Below are positions 35,742-43,711 of a DNA stretch of 64,000 nucleotides, in pieces. Within the stretch, counting starts at the first letter, position 1, and every line of letters begins with the position of its first letter. The notes under the pieces are model-generated. The model was given only the letters and a program-made list of their open reading frames with translations, searched no databases and was not told the DNA's origin. Source of the stretch: Paracoccaceae bacterium (GTDB lineage: Bacteria; Pseudomonadota; Alphaproteobacteria; Rhodobacterales; Rhodobacteraceae). The DNA is taken from contig JANSXS010000003.1 in NCBI GenBank assembly GCA_024742835.1, forward strand, positions 1 through 64,000. Direction: 5' to 3'. The position numbers and the translations under genes are program-made.

Positions 35742-36089
35742 GCTGAACTCCAGTTCAGAGGCCTTGCAGATTCGGCGTCCGTCTGGCCACATATGCAGGG
35801 CCAGCCCGCCCCCGGCAGCGCGAAGGACATAGCCCTTGGTTTTCAACCGGCTGTCCAGATCCGCCCAGCCAGTGGCAAAGGCAAGATCCCGTGCGAGCCG
35901 CGCCCGCAAGGGCGCGACGAGCCGCTCATCCGCCCTGATGGGCGGTTTCGCATTGGTGTGGCGCGACACTTCACGCGCCAGCAGGTCGCGGATCAACTGC
36001 CCAAGGGTGATGTCGCGCTCCCGCGCGATGGCGGCGGCGGCATCCCGTAATTCTATGGGCTAGCGGAGATGGGCTTTTTCGTGGGTCAT
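35739..36089 (-). pseudogene. broken small gene: amber stop at codon 10, 3' end at the repeat
   Basis: From ATG 36089 the frame reads MTHEKAHLR, a TAG (36062-36060), then PIELRDAAAAIARERDITLG, QLIRDLLAREV and on to DLDSRLKTKGYVLRAAGGGL and RRICKASELEFS, ending at the TAA formed by the repeat. The segment after the stop resembles small Rhodobacterales proteins whose C-terminal part (WADL-RL--GF-LR-AGGGLAL, CKASELGF) also occurs in relaxase-associated proteins, which usually continue beyond this point. The amber codon and early end suggest a decayed gene. A downstream restart at TTG 35996 would give 85 residues. Confidence 0.6.
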
Positions 36090-36205
36090 GCAACCGAGAT
36101 GACATGAAAATCATTAAAAATGTTTCAATTCCGTCGCGCAAACGGCCCTTGCGCCAACGGGTGCGAATGCCCGATGATCGCATGACCTTTTCCCGGAGCC
36201 TGTTC

Positions 36206-37831
36206 ATGCGCCTGTTTCTGTTGAGTCTGCTTTTCCTGCCGGTCACGGCTCTCGCCGAAGATTTCACCCGGTCCAGCGATATCACCGCCGTGACCCTTTA
36301 TCCGCAGGGGGCCGCGATCCGGCGCGAGACGGTGTTCGACCTGCCGGCGGGCCAGCATCGCGTGATCCTGAACGACCTGCCCCGCGCCACCCCCTTGGAG
36401 CAGGTCCGTGTGGATCTGCGCGGTGCCACCTTGGGTGCGGTCACCGGGCGGCGCGATGCGGTCCCTCCGCGAACCGACGCCGATCGCGCCGAGATCGTCG
36501 CCGCCCGCGCCCGGCTGGAGAGCATCGAAACACGGTTGCGCAGCGCGCGCGCCGACATCCGTGCCATCCGGCTGGAGGCCGACGCGGCGCAGGCGCGCAT
36601 ACGCTTTCTCGACCGTCTGGGGGCCGGGGCCGCGCAAATGGATGTGCCCGATTTGCGCGCCCTGTCAGAGATGATCGGCGAGGATACGCTGACCGCCCTG
36701 CAACAGGCGCAGGCGGCCAATCTGCGCGCCGAGGATGCGACACGGAATCTGGCCGATCTCGAACAGGCGCGCAGCCGTGCCGAACAGGCGCTTGATGCCT
36801 TGTTGACAGAGGATGAGGCCCGCGCCGCGCTTTTCATCCATGTAAGCGCCGACACCGCGACCCGTGTCCGGCTCCGGGTAAGCTATGTCACCGACACGGC
36901 CTCCTGGACGCCGGTTTACGATCTGCGCCTGACGCGCGAAACCGGCGCGCTTGATCTTGAACGTGGCGCGTTCGTGGCGCAGTCCACCGGCGAGGACTGG
37001 CGCGATGTGGCGGTCACGCTGTCCACGGCGCGCCCAACCGGGCAAACCGCGCCCGGCACGCTTTACCCGCGCGGTTTGCGCATCTTCGAGGAAGACAAGC
37101 TGCCAAGGCCGCTCACGATGCAGCGCAGCGCGGACATGGCGGCAGAGGCCACCGCGCCCCAGACACCCATGATGGAAGCCTCCAGCGTCACCCAGGCCAC
37201 CGCGCGCTTTGACGGCCTGGAGGTCAGCTACGACTATCCCGCGCCCGTCACCATCGCCAGCGGCGCGGATCGCACCCGGCTGTCCCTGGGAACGATCGTC
37301 TTGCAGGCCGATCTGCGCGCCCGCGCGGTGCCGATGCAGGACGACACGGCCTTTCTGATGGCCGCTTTCACCAATGACGGGCAGGACGTGATCCTGCCCA
37401 CCGACGAGGCGAGCTTTTATCTTGATGGCCGTTACGTCGGCCAACGCCCGCTTGCCCTGATCCCGGTGGGGGCGCGGGCGGATCTGTCCTTTGGTCCGAT
37501 CGACGGGCTGCGCCTCGCGCGCCGCGTGCTGGAGCGTACGGGCGGCGATCGCGGGGTGATCACGCGCTCCAACGAACTACGTGAAACCCTGCGTCTGGAG
37601 ATCGAGAACCTGACCTCGGAGACATGGCCGGTCGAGCTGATCGACCGTGTGCCCTATTCAGAGCAAGAGGATCTCAAGATCGACTGGCGCGCGACGCCCG
37701 CGCCCGATGAGCGCAACATCGACGATCAGCGCGGCCTGCTGGCATGGCGTTTCGATCTTGCGCCGGGGGCAGGTCAGGACATCCGCCTGTCCAAGACCAT
37801 CACATGGCCGGAAGGGTGGGTCTTGCGGTAA
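36206..37831 (+). CDS. exported DUF4139/DUF4140 (mucoidy inhibitor A-like) protein
   Basis: A 541-residue secreted protein with a clear signal peptide (RLFLLSLLFLPVTALAED). The N-terminal DUF4140 segment (SSDITAVTLYPQGAAIRRE) is followed by a long alanine- and arginine-rich coiled coil (about residues 90-210). The DUF4139 domain includes VSYVTDTASWTPVYDLRLT, FVAQSTGEDWRDVAVTLSTA and a C-terminal LEIENLTSETWPVELIDRVP. ATG 36206 has GGAG seven bases upstream and starts the signal peptide; earlier in-frame ATGs would bury it. The function of the family is unknown. It converges on the PII-like gene. Confidence 0.85.
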   Translation: MRLFLLSLLFLPVTALAEDFTRSSDITAVTLYPQGAAIRRETVFDLPAGQHRVILNDLPRATPLEQVRVDLRGATLGAVTGRRDAVPPRTDADRAEIVAARARLESIETRLRSARADIRAIRLEADAAQARIRFLDRLGAGAAQMDVPDLRALSEMIGEDTLTALQQAQAANLRAEDATRNLADLEQARSRAEQALDALLTEDEARAALFIHVSADTATRVRLRVSYVTDTASWTPVYDLRLTRETGALDLERGAFVAQSTGEDWRDVAVTLSTARPTGQTAPGTLYPRGLRIFEEDKLPRPLTMQRSADMAAEATAPQTPMMEASSVTQATARFDGLEVSYDYPAPVTIASGADRTRLSLGTIVLQADLRARAVPMQDDTAFLMAAFTNDGQDVILPTDEASFYLDGRYVGQRPLALIPVGARADLSFGPIDGLRLARRVLERTGGDRGVITRSNELRETLRLEIENLTSETWPVELIDRVPYSEQEDLKIDWRATPAPDERNIDDQRGLLAWRFDLAPGAGQDIRLSKTITWPEGWVLR

Positions 37832-37845
37832 CGCGGCGCGCGCGG

Positions 37846-38157
37846 TCAGAACCGTTCGGCGCGCAGCACTTCGCAATCGGTGACGCAGACCACCCCGATA
37901 TGCCGCTCGACCACGGCAAAGGCGGCCTCCAGCAGCGTGTCAAGCCGGTCAGGACGAATGATGCAGACGACCTGTACCATGCCCTCCGCCCGGCTGACCT
38001 GACCAGCGCGGGACCATTCCCCCGATTTGCCCGATCCCGCCCGCACCGGCAGTACGGTATAGCCGGTCACGCCAGCCCCTCGCAGTGCCCCTGTCAGGCG
38101 GTTCTCCATGACCTGTTCGATGGTGATCTCAACGCGTTTTGCCTTGTGGGTCTGCAT
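37846..38157 (-). CDS. PII-like regulatory protein of the SbtA/bicarbonate unit (SbtB-like)
   Basis: A 103-residue protein with PII-like ferredoxin-fold elements: KRVEITIEQVMENRLTGALR, GVTGYTVLPVRAGSGKSGEW (T-loop region) and MVQVVCIIRPDRLDTLLEAA. The C-terminal strand contains a CVTDC pair in the region of the nucleotide-binding B-loop. It follows sbtA by one base. In cyanobacteria SbtB binds adenine nucleotides, including cAMP, and inhibits the bicarbonate transporter SbtA, so a matching role is inferred. It is not a GlnB-type PII: the uridylylation tyrosine motif is absent. Confidence 0.82.
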   Translation of the reverse strand: MQTHKAKRVEITIEQVMENRLTGALRGAGVTGYTVLPVRAGSGKSGEWSRAGQVSRAEGMVQVVCIIRPDRLDTLLEAAFAVVERHIGVVCVTDCEVLRAERF

Positions 38158-38158
38158 G

Positions 38159-39136
38159 TCAGCCTCCGGTCACGGCCTGTGCGACCGCAAGATAGATGGG
38201 AATGCCCAGCGTCAGGTTGAACGGGAACGTCACGCCCAGCGAAAGGGTCAGGTAGATCGACGGGTTCGCCTCGGGCAGGGCGACGCGCATCGCGGCGGGC
38301 ACGGCGATATAGCTGGCCGATGCCGACAGCGTCATCAACAGCACCGTCCCCCCGGTGGACAGCCCCAGCAGCAGCGCCGCGACCAGCCCCGCCGCGCCCC
38401 CGACCAGCGGCATCAACAGGCCAAAGCTTACCGCGCCCATATTCAGCGCGCCGCGCCCCTTTTGCATCCCGCGCCCGGCCACAAGACCCATGTCCAGCAG
38501 GAACAGGCACAGCACGCCCTTGAAGGGCGCCACGATGAAACTGTCGATCTCCGACAGGCCCTCGGCCCCGGTGACCATGCCTATCAGAAACGCACCCACC
38601 AGCAGCACGATGGAGCCGTTCAGCAAGATCTCGCGCCACAGGCCGGAATCCATCCGCGCCTTGCTCTCGCCGCGCGAGATCAGCCAGAGCGCCGACAGGA
38701 TCGCGGGGGCCTCCATCGCGGCGGCCACGGCCACCATGTAGCCCTCTGCGGCGATCCCGCTGCTTTCCAGAACCGAAGTAGCGGCCACGAATGTGACGAT
38801 GGAAATAGAGCCGTAATGCCCGGCCACCGCCGCCGCGTTCAGCCGGTCCATCCCCGACATCGTGCGCAACAGCCCAAAGGCCAGAAGCGGCAACAGTGCC
38901 GACAGAACCACGCCCGCCAAAAGCGTCAGGCCAAGTTTCAGGTCGATCCCGTGATCCGCCACGCTGACCCCGCCCTTGAAGCCGATGGCAAAGAGCAGGT
39001 AGATCGACAGCGCCTTTGCGGCGGCCTCCGGGATGGCCAGATCAGACCGCGCAAGCGCAGCGGCCAGACCAAGCGCAAAGGATAGAACGATCGGCGAAAT
39101 CAGGTTGTCGGCGGCAAGCGCAAGGATCTCGGTCAT
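38159..39136 (-). CDS. sbtA: SbtA-type sodium-dependent bicarbonate transporter
   Basis: A 325-residue membrane protein with about ten helices, matching the SbtA/DUF897 family. Landmarks are LAIPEAAAKALSIYLLFAIGFKGG near the N terminus, then AGHYGSISIVTFVAATSVLE, and near the C terminus ASASYIAVPAAMRVALPEAN and PSIYLTLSLGVTFPFNLTLG. It contains the two-fold inverted arrangement seen in cyanobacterial SbtA. Its neighbours, a PII-like regulator and a beta-carbonic anhydrase on the same strand, support bicarbonate uptake. Confidence 0.9.
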   Translation of the reverse strand: MTEILALAADNLISPIVLSFALGLAAALARSDLAIPEAAAKALSIYLLFAIGFKGGVSVADHGIDLKLGLTLLAGVVLSALLPLLAFGLLRTMSGMDRLNAAAVAGHYGSISIVTFVAATSVLESSGIAAEGYMVAVAAAMEAPAILSALWLISRGESKARMDSGLWREILLNGSIVLLVGAFLIGMVTGAEGLSEIDSFIVAPFKGVLCLFLLDMGLVAGRGMQKGRGALNMGAVSFGLLMPLVGGAAGLVAALLLGLSTGGTVLLMTLSASASYIAVPAAMRVALPEANPSIYLTLSLGVTFPFNLTLGIPIYLAVAQAVTGG

Positions 39137-39184
39137 ACGGGTTCCAAAGGGTTGGGCCAGGGGCCGTTTGCGGCGCGGGGGCGA

Positions 39185-39835
39185 TCAGACAGGCACAAAT
39201 CTGTCATCCTGCGCACTGTAATGTTCGATGATGCCCTCGCCGATATCGTGCCACAGGCCATGCACGGTCAGGTTGCCCGCCGCGATCGCCTCCTTGACGA
39301 AGGGAAAGGACATCAGGTTTTCAAGGCTGACGATGACCGCTTGCTTTTCCAGGGCGGCAATGCGCGTTTCCTCGTCCTCGATGTCCTTCACACGCTCAAA
39401 GCCGGGACGCAGGATATCCATCCAGCGGCCCACGAAACTGGTGGGGTCCTCCAACTCGGGGGCATGGCCCGCGCACATCTCGGCACAGCCGCGCACCCCG
39501 CCGCAATTGGAATGACCCAGTACGATCACATGCGCGACCTTTAGCGCGGTGACTGCGTATTCCACGGCCGCAGAGGTGCCATGCTGCAACCCGTCGGGGG
39601 TAAAGGACGGCACAAGGTTGGCGATGTTACGATGCAGGAAAAACTCGCCCTGGTCGGCCCCGAAGATCGCCGTGACATGCACGCGGCTGTCGCAACAACA
39701 GATGACCATCGCGCGCGGATGCTGCCCTTCATGGGCCAGATGGCGATACCAGGCCTGGTTGTCCTTGTATTTCGTCGCCTTCCATCCCTGGTAGCGCTGT
39801 ACAAGGTAGCTTGGAAGGGGACGAACCCTTTTCAT
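39185..39835 (-). CDS. beta-class carbonic anhydrase
   Basis: A 216-residue zinc enzyme that interconverts CO2 and bicarbonate. The zinc and active-site residues are visible in ICCCDSRV (Cys, Asp-Arg dyad) and LGHSNCGG (His, Cys). The FLHRNIANLVP segment and the C-terminal LTVHGLWHDIG are typical. The ATG at 39835 was chosen at MKRVRPLPSYL, two codons after another in-frame ATG. It is the first gene of a probable can-sbtA-PII operon with a 48-base gap to sbtA. Confidence 0.95.
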   Translation of the reverse strand: MKRVRPLPSYLVQRYQGWKATKYKDNQAWYRHLAHEGQHPRAMVICCCDSRVHVTAIFGADQGEFFLHRNIANLVPSFTPDGLQHGTSAAVEYAVTALKVAHVIVLGHSNCGGVRGCAEMCAGHAPELEDPTSFVGRWMDILRPGFERVKDIEDEETRIAALEKQAVIVSLENLMSFPFVKEAIAAGNLTVHGLWHDIGEGIIEHYSAQDDRFVPV

Positions 39836-39965
39836 GGGCATTCTCGCGTCTGCGGTGGAGCTTCGACCCTGTGATAGTCCGTATTCGCCGAGAATTCGAG
39901 ACAGAAAATCGGGGTGCGGCAATCAATTGGGAAGGAAGCGCGCCCATAGTCGCCACGGGTACAGG

Positions 39966-39981
39966 GCGTTTTGCGAAACGC
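39966..39981. promoter_or_regulatory. palindrome GCGTTT-TGCG-AAACGC before the Hpt-like gene
   Basis: Perfect 6-bp arms and a 4-base centre, immediately upstream of the ATG at 39985 and about 130 bases from the divergent carbonic anhydrase start. It is nearly the same as the palindrome upstream of comM (17894-17911). It may be an operator or a fragment of repeat module B. Confidence 0.4.
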
Positions 39982-39984
39982 ATC

Positions 39985-40395
39985 ATGAGGGGGCGGAACG
40001 CAGTGGGTGAAAGAGTGGAACAGATTACGCTTTTGGAACAACGGGAATCGGTGACGCTCGATTCCGACAGGTTGCAGCAACTTTATACGCAACTGGGCGA
40101 AAGCGGCGCCGAGGATGTCGTGTGCCGCGCGCTCGAAGAACTGGCCGCGCGCCTGACGCTGACCGAACGTTTTTACCGCGAGGGCCGGGTGGACGACATG
40201 CGCAAAAGCGCCCGCAGCCTGATCGCCATCGCCGATCAGATCGGGATGGGGGCCTTGACGCGTGTGGCGCGCGACGTGACCCTTTGCATCGACCATCACG
40301 ACGCTGTCGCGCTGGCCGCGACCCTGTCGCGCCTGCTGCGGATTGGCGAGCGGTCGTTGCAGGAAATCTGGGGTGTTCAGGATCATTCCGTCTGA
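39985..40395 (+). CDS. Hpt-like four-helix protein without the phospho-histidine
   Basis: A 136-residue helical protein resembling Hpt domains. The segment SARSLIAIADQIGMGALTRV aligns with the Hpt core AHRLKG---LG--AL, but the phospho-acceptor His position is Arg and the usual KG is IA. The N-terminal ITLLEQRESVTLDSDRLQQLY is a conserved opening I associate with Rhodobacterales relatives. ATG 39985 or GTG 40003 (with AGGGGG upstream) could be the start. It may act as a phosphotransfer decoy or binding protein. The TGA stop adjoins a decayed repeat copy. Confidence 0.6.
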   Translation: MRGRNAVGERVEQITLLEQRESVTLDSDRLQQLYTQLGESGAEDVVCRALEELAARLTLTERFYREGRVDDMRKSARSLIAIADQIGMGALTRVARDVTLCIDHHDAVALAATLSRLLRIGERSLQEIWGVQDHSV

Positions 40396-40490
40396 CGGAA
40401 CGCCGCTCCGCAGCAGGGTGAAACCGGGGCGTGGACATCGCGGCGCATTGCGCCAAATCTGTGATTCAGGTTTGCCGCAAAAGGCTTTAG
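40393..40490. repeat. decayed copy of the dispersed repeat
   Basis: Bases about 40446-40490 match module B, with the shared block AAATCTGTGATTCAGGTTT, then CGCAAAAGGCTTTA. The left half (from the Hpt-like stop TGA) is too diverged to fold as module A but keeps CGGAACGCC. It lies between the Hpt-like gene and the aminopeptidase gene. Confidence 0.6.
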
Positions 40491-40524
40491 ACTGCGCGCA
40501 ACGTCCCACAAACCGGAGAGTGTC

Positions 40525-41904
40525 ATGCCCCCCAAATTCGCGCCCGCCGCCGCGCCCGCCATTCCGCTGCACATCGTGGCGCAACCGGCCTGCGACGCGT
40601 GGCTGACCGCGCAACAGCCGCAAACCGCACAATGGGTGCGCGCGGCCGGATTTACGGGGGGGTTGGGGCAGGTGGTGACGGTCCCCGACCCGACCGGCGG
40701 CATCGCGATGGCCGTCGCGGGCTATGGCACGCCCGCCACCCGTGCGCGTGGTCGCTTTCACCTTGCCGCCGCCGCCGCCAAACTGCCCGAAGGCGACTGG
40801 CGGATCGAAGGGCTGACCGACCCGGACCTGTCAACCGAGGCGCTGGGCTGGCTTTTCGCCGCCTACAGCTTTGACCGCTACCGTGATCAGACCCCGCTCA
40901 AGGCGCGGCTGGTGGCGCCCGACGGTGTCGATGCCCCCCGGCTGGAAGCGCTGGCCAGCGGCGAGGCTCTGACCCGCGATCTGATCAACACGCCCGCGTC
41001 CGACATGGGCCCGGTCGAGCTTGAAGCGGCCTGTTCCGGCCTGGCCGAACGCTTTGGCGCGCGGTTCGATGTCATCCGGGGCGAGGCGCTGCTGGAACAG
41101 AATTTACCGATGATCCACACCGTGGGCCGCGCTGCGGCGCAGGCCCCGCGCCTGATTGACATGGCGTGGGGCAATACCGGGCCGAAACTCACGCTGGTGG
41201 GCAAGGGCGTGTGCTTTGATACCGGCGGGCTGAACCTCAAGCCGGGCAATAGCATGGGGCTGATGAAAAAGGACATGGGCGGCGCGGCCACGGTGCTGGG
41301 GCTGGCGCATATGATCATGTCGCTGAACCTTCCGGTGCAATTGCGGGTGCTGATCCCGGCGGTGGAAAACGCCGTGTCCGCCAACGCCTTCCGCCCCGGT
41401 GATATCCTGACCGCGCGCAACGGCAAGACGGTCGAGATCAACAATACCGATGCCGAGGGGCGGCTTGTGCTGGCCGATGCGCTGGTCTTGGGGGCCGAGG
41501 ATGCACCCGATCTGATGGTGTCCATGGCCACGCTGACCGGGGCCGCGCGGGTGGCCGTCGGCCCCGATATCGCACCCTATTTCACCGATGATGCGGCCCT
41601 TGCCACCGCGCTGGATACCGCCGGCGCGGCGATGGCCGATCCGGTCTGGCGGCTGCCCTTGCACAGCCCCTACGAAACGATGATCGAGCCGGGCATCGCC
41701 GATCTCGACAACGCGCCCTCGGGCGGGTTCGCCGGCGCGATCACAGCCGCGCTTTTCCTGCGCCGCTTTGCCGGGGACACGCGCTATGCCCATTTCGACA
41801 TCTACGGATGGAGCACCGGAAACGGCCCGGCGCGGCCCAAGGGCGGGGTTGGCATGGGCGCGCGCGCGCTGCTGGAGGCGCTGCCAAAGGTGCTTGCCCT
41901 GTGA
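40525..41904 (+). CDS. M17 family leucyl aminopeptidase
   Basis: A 459-residue dinuclear zinc/manganese aminopeptidase. The family signature NNTDAEGRLVLADAL is present, along with the metal/active-site lysine segment VGKGVCFDTGGLNLKPG and MKKDMGGAATVLG. The N-terminal domain is the non-catalytic macro-like part. Length is a little shorter than E. coli PepA and closer to PepB-like enzymes. It starts a tightly overlapping run with the NlpC/P60, ureohydrolase and methyltransferase genes. Confidence 0.93.
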   Translation: MPPKFAPAAAPAIPLHIVAQPACDAWLTAQQPQTAQWVRAAGFTGGLGQVVTVPDPTGGIAMAVAGYGTPATRARGRFHLAAAAAKLPEGDWRIEGLTDPDLSTEALGWLFAAYSFDRYRDQTPLKARLVAPDGVDAPRLEALASGEALTRDLINTPASDMGPVELEAACSGLAERFGARFDVIRGEALLEQNLPMIHTVGRAAAQAPRLIDMAWGNTGPKLTLVGKGVCFDTGGLNLKPGNSMGLMKKDMGGAATVLGLAHMIMSLNLPVQLRVLIPAVENAVSANAFRPGDILTARNGKTVEINNTDAEGRLVLADALVLGAEDAPDLMVSMATLTGAARVAVGPDIAPYFTDDAALATALDTAGAAMADPVWRLPLHSPYETMIEPGIADLDNAPSGGFAGAITAALFLRRFAGDTRYAHFDIYGWSTGNGPARPKGGVGMGARALLEALPKVLAL

Positions 41905-42755
41905 CCGACCACCGCCGTCTTCATGCCAATGGGCGCGTGGCGCATTCTGCATTGGTTGGTCGGGTCGAAGCGGATCTTTTCACAGACGGCGGGGACCGGC
42001 AGGTGAGGGTTCCTGTCACCACGCTTTGGAATGACCCCGGCGGCAGGCGCGAACGCGAATTGCTTTTGGGCGACGGGTTCTGCCTGTTGGAGGAACGTGA
42101 CGGTTTCGTCTTCGGCTATGCGCTGCGCGACGATCACGCGGGCTATATCGACGCGGCGCATCTGGCGCGACCCACGCAGCCCGTGACCCACGTGGTCCGC
42201 GCCCGCATGACCCACGCTCTGCCGGAACCGGATTTCAAGACGCGCGGGGCGCATCTGCCCCTCAGCCTTGGGGCGCGTCTTGCCGTTACCGGGATTACGG
42301 GCCAATGGGCCGAGGTGCGGATCGCGGGCACGATCCATCATATCCCCGCCATCCATCTGCGCGCTGTGGACAGCCCGGAAACCGACCCCGTCACGGTTGC
42401 CGAACGCCTGATCGGCACGCCCTATGTCTGGGGCGGTAATTCCGCGCTTGGCATCGACTGTTCCGGTCTTGTCACCGCCGCCTGCCTTGCCTGCGGCATC
42501 CCGTGCCCCGGTGACAGCGACCTGCAACAGGCCGAACTTGGGCACCCTTTGCCCGATGACGCGCCTTTGCAACGTGGTGATTTGCTGTTCTGGAAAGGGC
42601 ATGTTGCCTGGGTGGCCGACCCGCACAGGATAATCCACGCAAATGCCTATCACATGGCCGTCGCCCATGAACCGCTGCAAGACGCCATCGCACGCATCAA
42701 CGCCCAGGGCGACGGCCCCGTGACCGCCCGAAAACGACTGGAGTTCCCCGCATGA
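41901..42755 (+). CDS. NlpC/P60 family cell-wall endopeptidase with SH3-like N-terminal domains
   Basis: A 284-residue protein starting at GTG 41901, which overlaps the aminopeptidase stop (GTGA). The C-terminal NlpC/P60 domain has the catalytic Cys in LGIDCSGLVTAACLACG, the His in WKGHVAWVAD and a third polar residue near IIHANAYH. Upstream lie SH3-like strands (VTTLWNDPGGRRERELLLGD, and LGARLAVTGITGQWAEVR). No signal peptide was seen, as in many dipeptide-recycling NlpC/P60 enzymes (YkfC-like), so a cytoplasmic murein-peptide recycling role beside an aminopeptidase is plausible. Confidence 0.88.
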   Translation: MTDHRRLHANGRVAHSALVGRVEADLFTDGGDRQVRVPVTTLWNDPGGRRERELLLGDGFCLLEERDGFVFGYALRDDHAGYIDAAHLARPTQPVTHVVRARMTHALPEPDFKTRGAHLPLSLGARLAVTGITGQWAEVRIAGTIHHIPAIHLRAVDSPETDPVTVAERLIGTPYVWGGNSALGIDCSGLVTAACLACGIPCPGDSDLQQAELGHPLPDDAPLQRGDLLFWKGHVAWVADPHRIIHANAYHMAVAHEPLQDAIARINAQGDGPVTARKRLEFPA

Positions 42756-43711
42756 CCGACACTTTCTTTCACCCCGTCTCGGGCTTTGACCTGCCCCGCT
42801 TCGCGGGTGTGCCCACTTTCATGCGCCTGCCGCTGGTGCAGCCCGATCACCCGCGCTATGGGGATGTGGATGTGGGCCTTGTCGGCGTGCCATGGGACAG
42901 CGGCACCACCAACCGCCCCGGCCCCCGTCACGGTCCGCGCCAGTTGCGCGACGCCTCCACCATGATCCGCGCGCAGCACGCCACCAGCGGAATGCGCCCG
43001 TTCGAGGCGCTCAATTGCGCCGATCTGGGCGATGTCGGCCCGAATCCGGCGGATATCATGGACAGCATGGCCCGCATCACCACCTTCTACGAAGGCATGA
43101 AAAAGGCCGGTATCCGGCCCCTTACAGCGGGCGGCGATCACCTGACCTCGCTGCCGGTGCTGCGCGCGCTGGCCAATGACGCGGCCCTTGGCATGGTGCA
43201 TTTCGACAGCCACACGGATCTTTTCCACAGCTATTTCAACGGCACCATGTACACCCACGGCACCCCCTTCCGCCGCGCGGTGGAAGAAGGGCTGCTTGAC
43301 CCCAAGCGCGTGGTGCAAATCGGCATTCGCGGCACGATGTACGATGCCGAAGACCGCGATTTCGCCGCCGCCAACGGCATCCGCCTGATCCTGATCGAGG
43401 AATTCCACGCCCGCGGCGTCGCCGACGTGATGGCCGAGGCGCGCGAGATCGTGGGCACCGCGCCCACCTATGTCAGCTACGATATCGACTTTGTCGATCC
43501 GACCTTCGCGCCCGGCACCGGCACGCCAGAGGTGGGCGGCCCGAACTCGTATCAGGCGTTGCAGGTGTGCCGCGAACTGGCCGGGCTGAACATCGTCGGC
43601 GCGGATATGGTCGAGGTCTCGCCGCCGTTCGACACATCGGGCGGCACTGCGTTTCTGGGCGTGTCGATCATGTTCGAGATCCTGTGCATCATGGCAGGGC
43701 AGGGCCGATGA
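42752..43711 (+). CDS. speB: agmatinase/ureohydrolase family protein
   Basis: A 319-residue binuclear manganese ureohydrolase. Metal-binding motifs are GGDHLTSLP, FDSHTDLFHSYF and SYDIDFVDPTFAPGTGTPEVGG. The second motif has Ser where arginase and agmatinase usually have Ala (DAHTD). Agmatine hydrolysis to putrescine and urea is the likely reaction, but guanidinobutyrase-type activity cannot be excluded. It is coupled by an ATGA overlap to the genes on both sides. Confidence 0.88.
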   Translation: MTDTFFHPVSGFDLPRFAGVPTFMRLPLVQPDHPRYGDVDVGLVGVPWDSGTTNRPGPRHGPRQLRDASTMIRAQHATSGMRPFEALNCADLGDVGPNPADIMDSMARITTFYEGMKKAGIRPLTAGGDHLTSLPVLRALANDAALGMVHFDSHTDLFHSYFNGTMYTHGTPFRRAVEEGLLDPKRVVQIGIRGTMYDAEDRDFAAANGIRLILIEEFHARGVADVMAEAREIVGTAPTYVSYDIDFVDPTFAPGTGTPEVGGPNSYQALQVCRELAGLNIVGADMVEVSPPFDTSGGTAFLGVSIMFEILCIMAGQGR

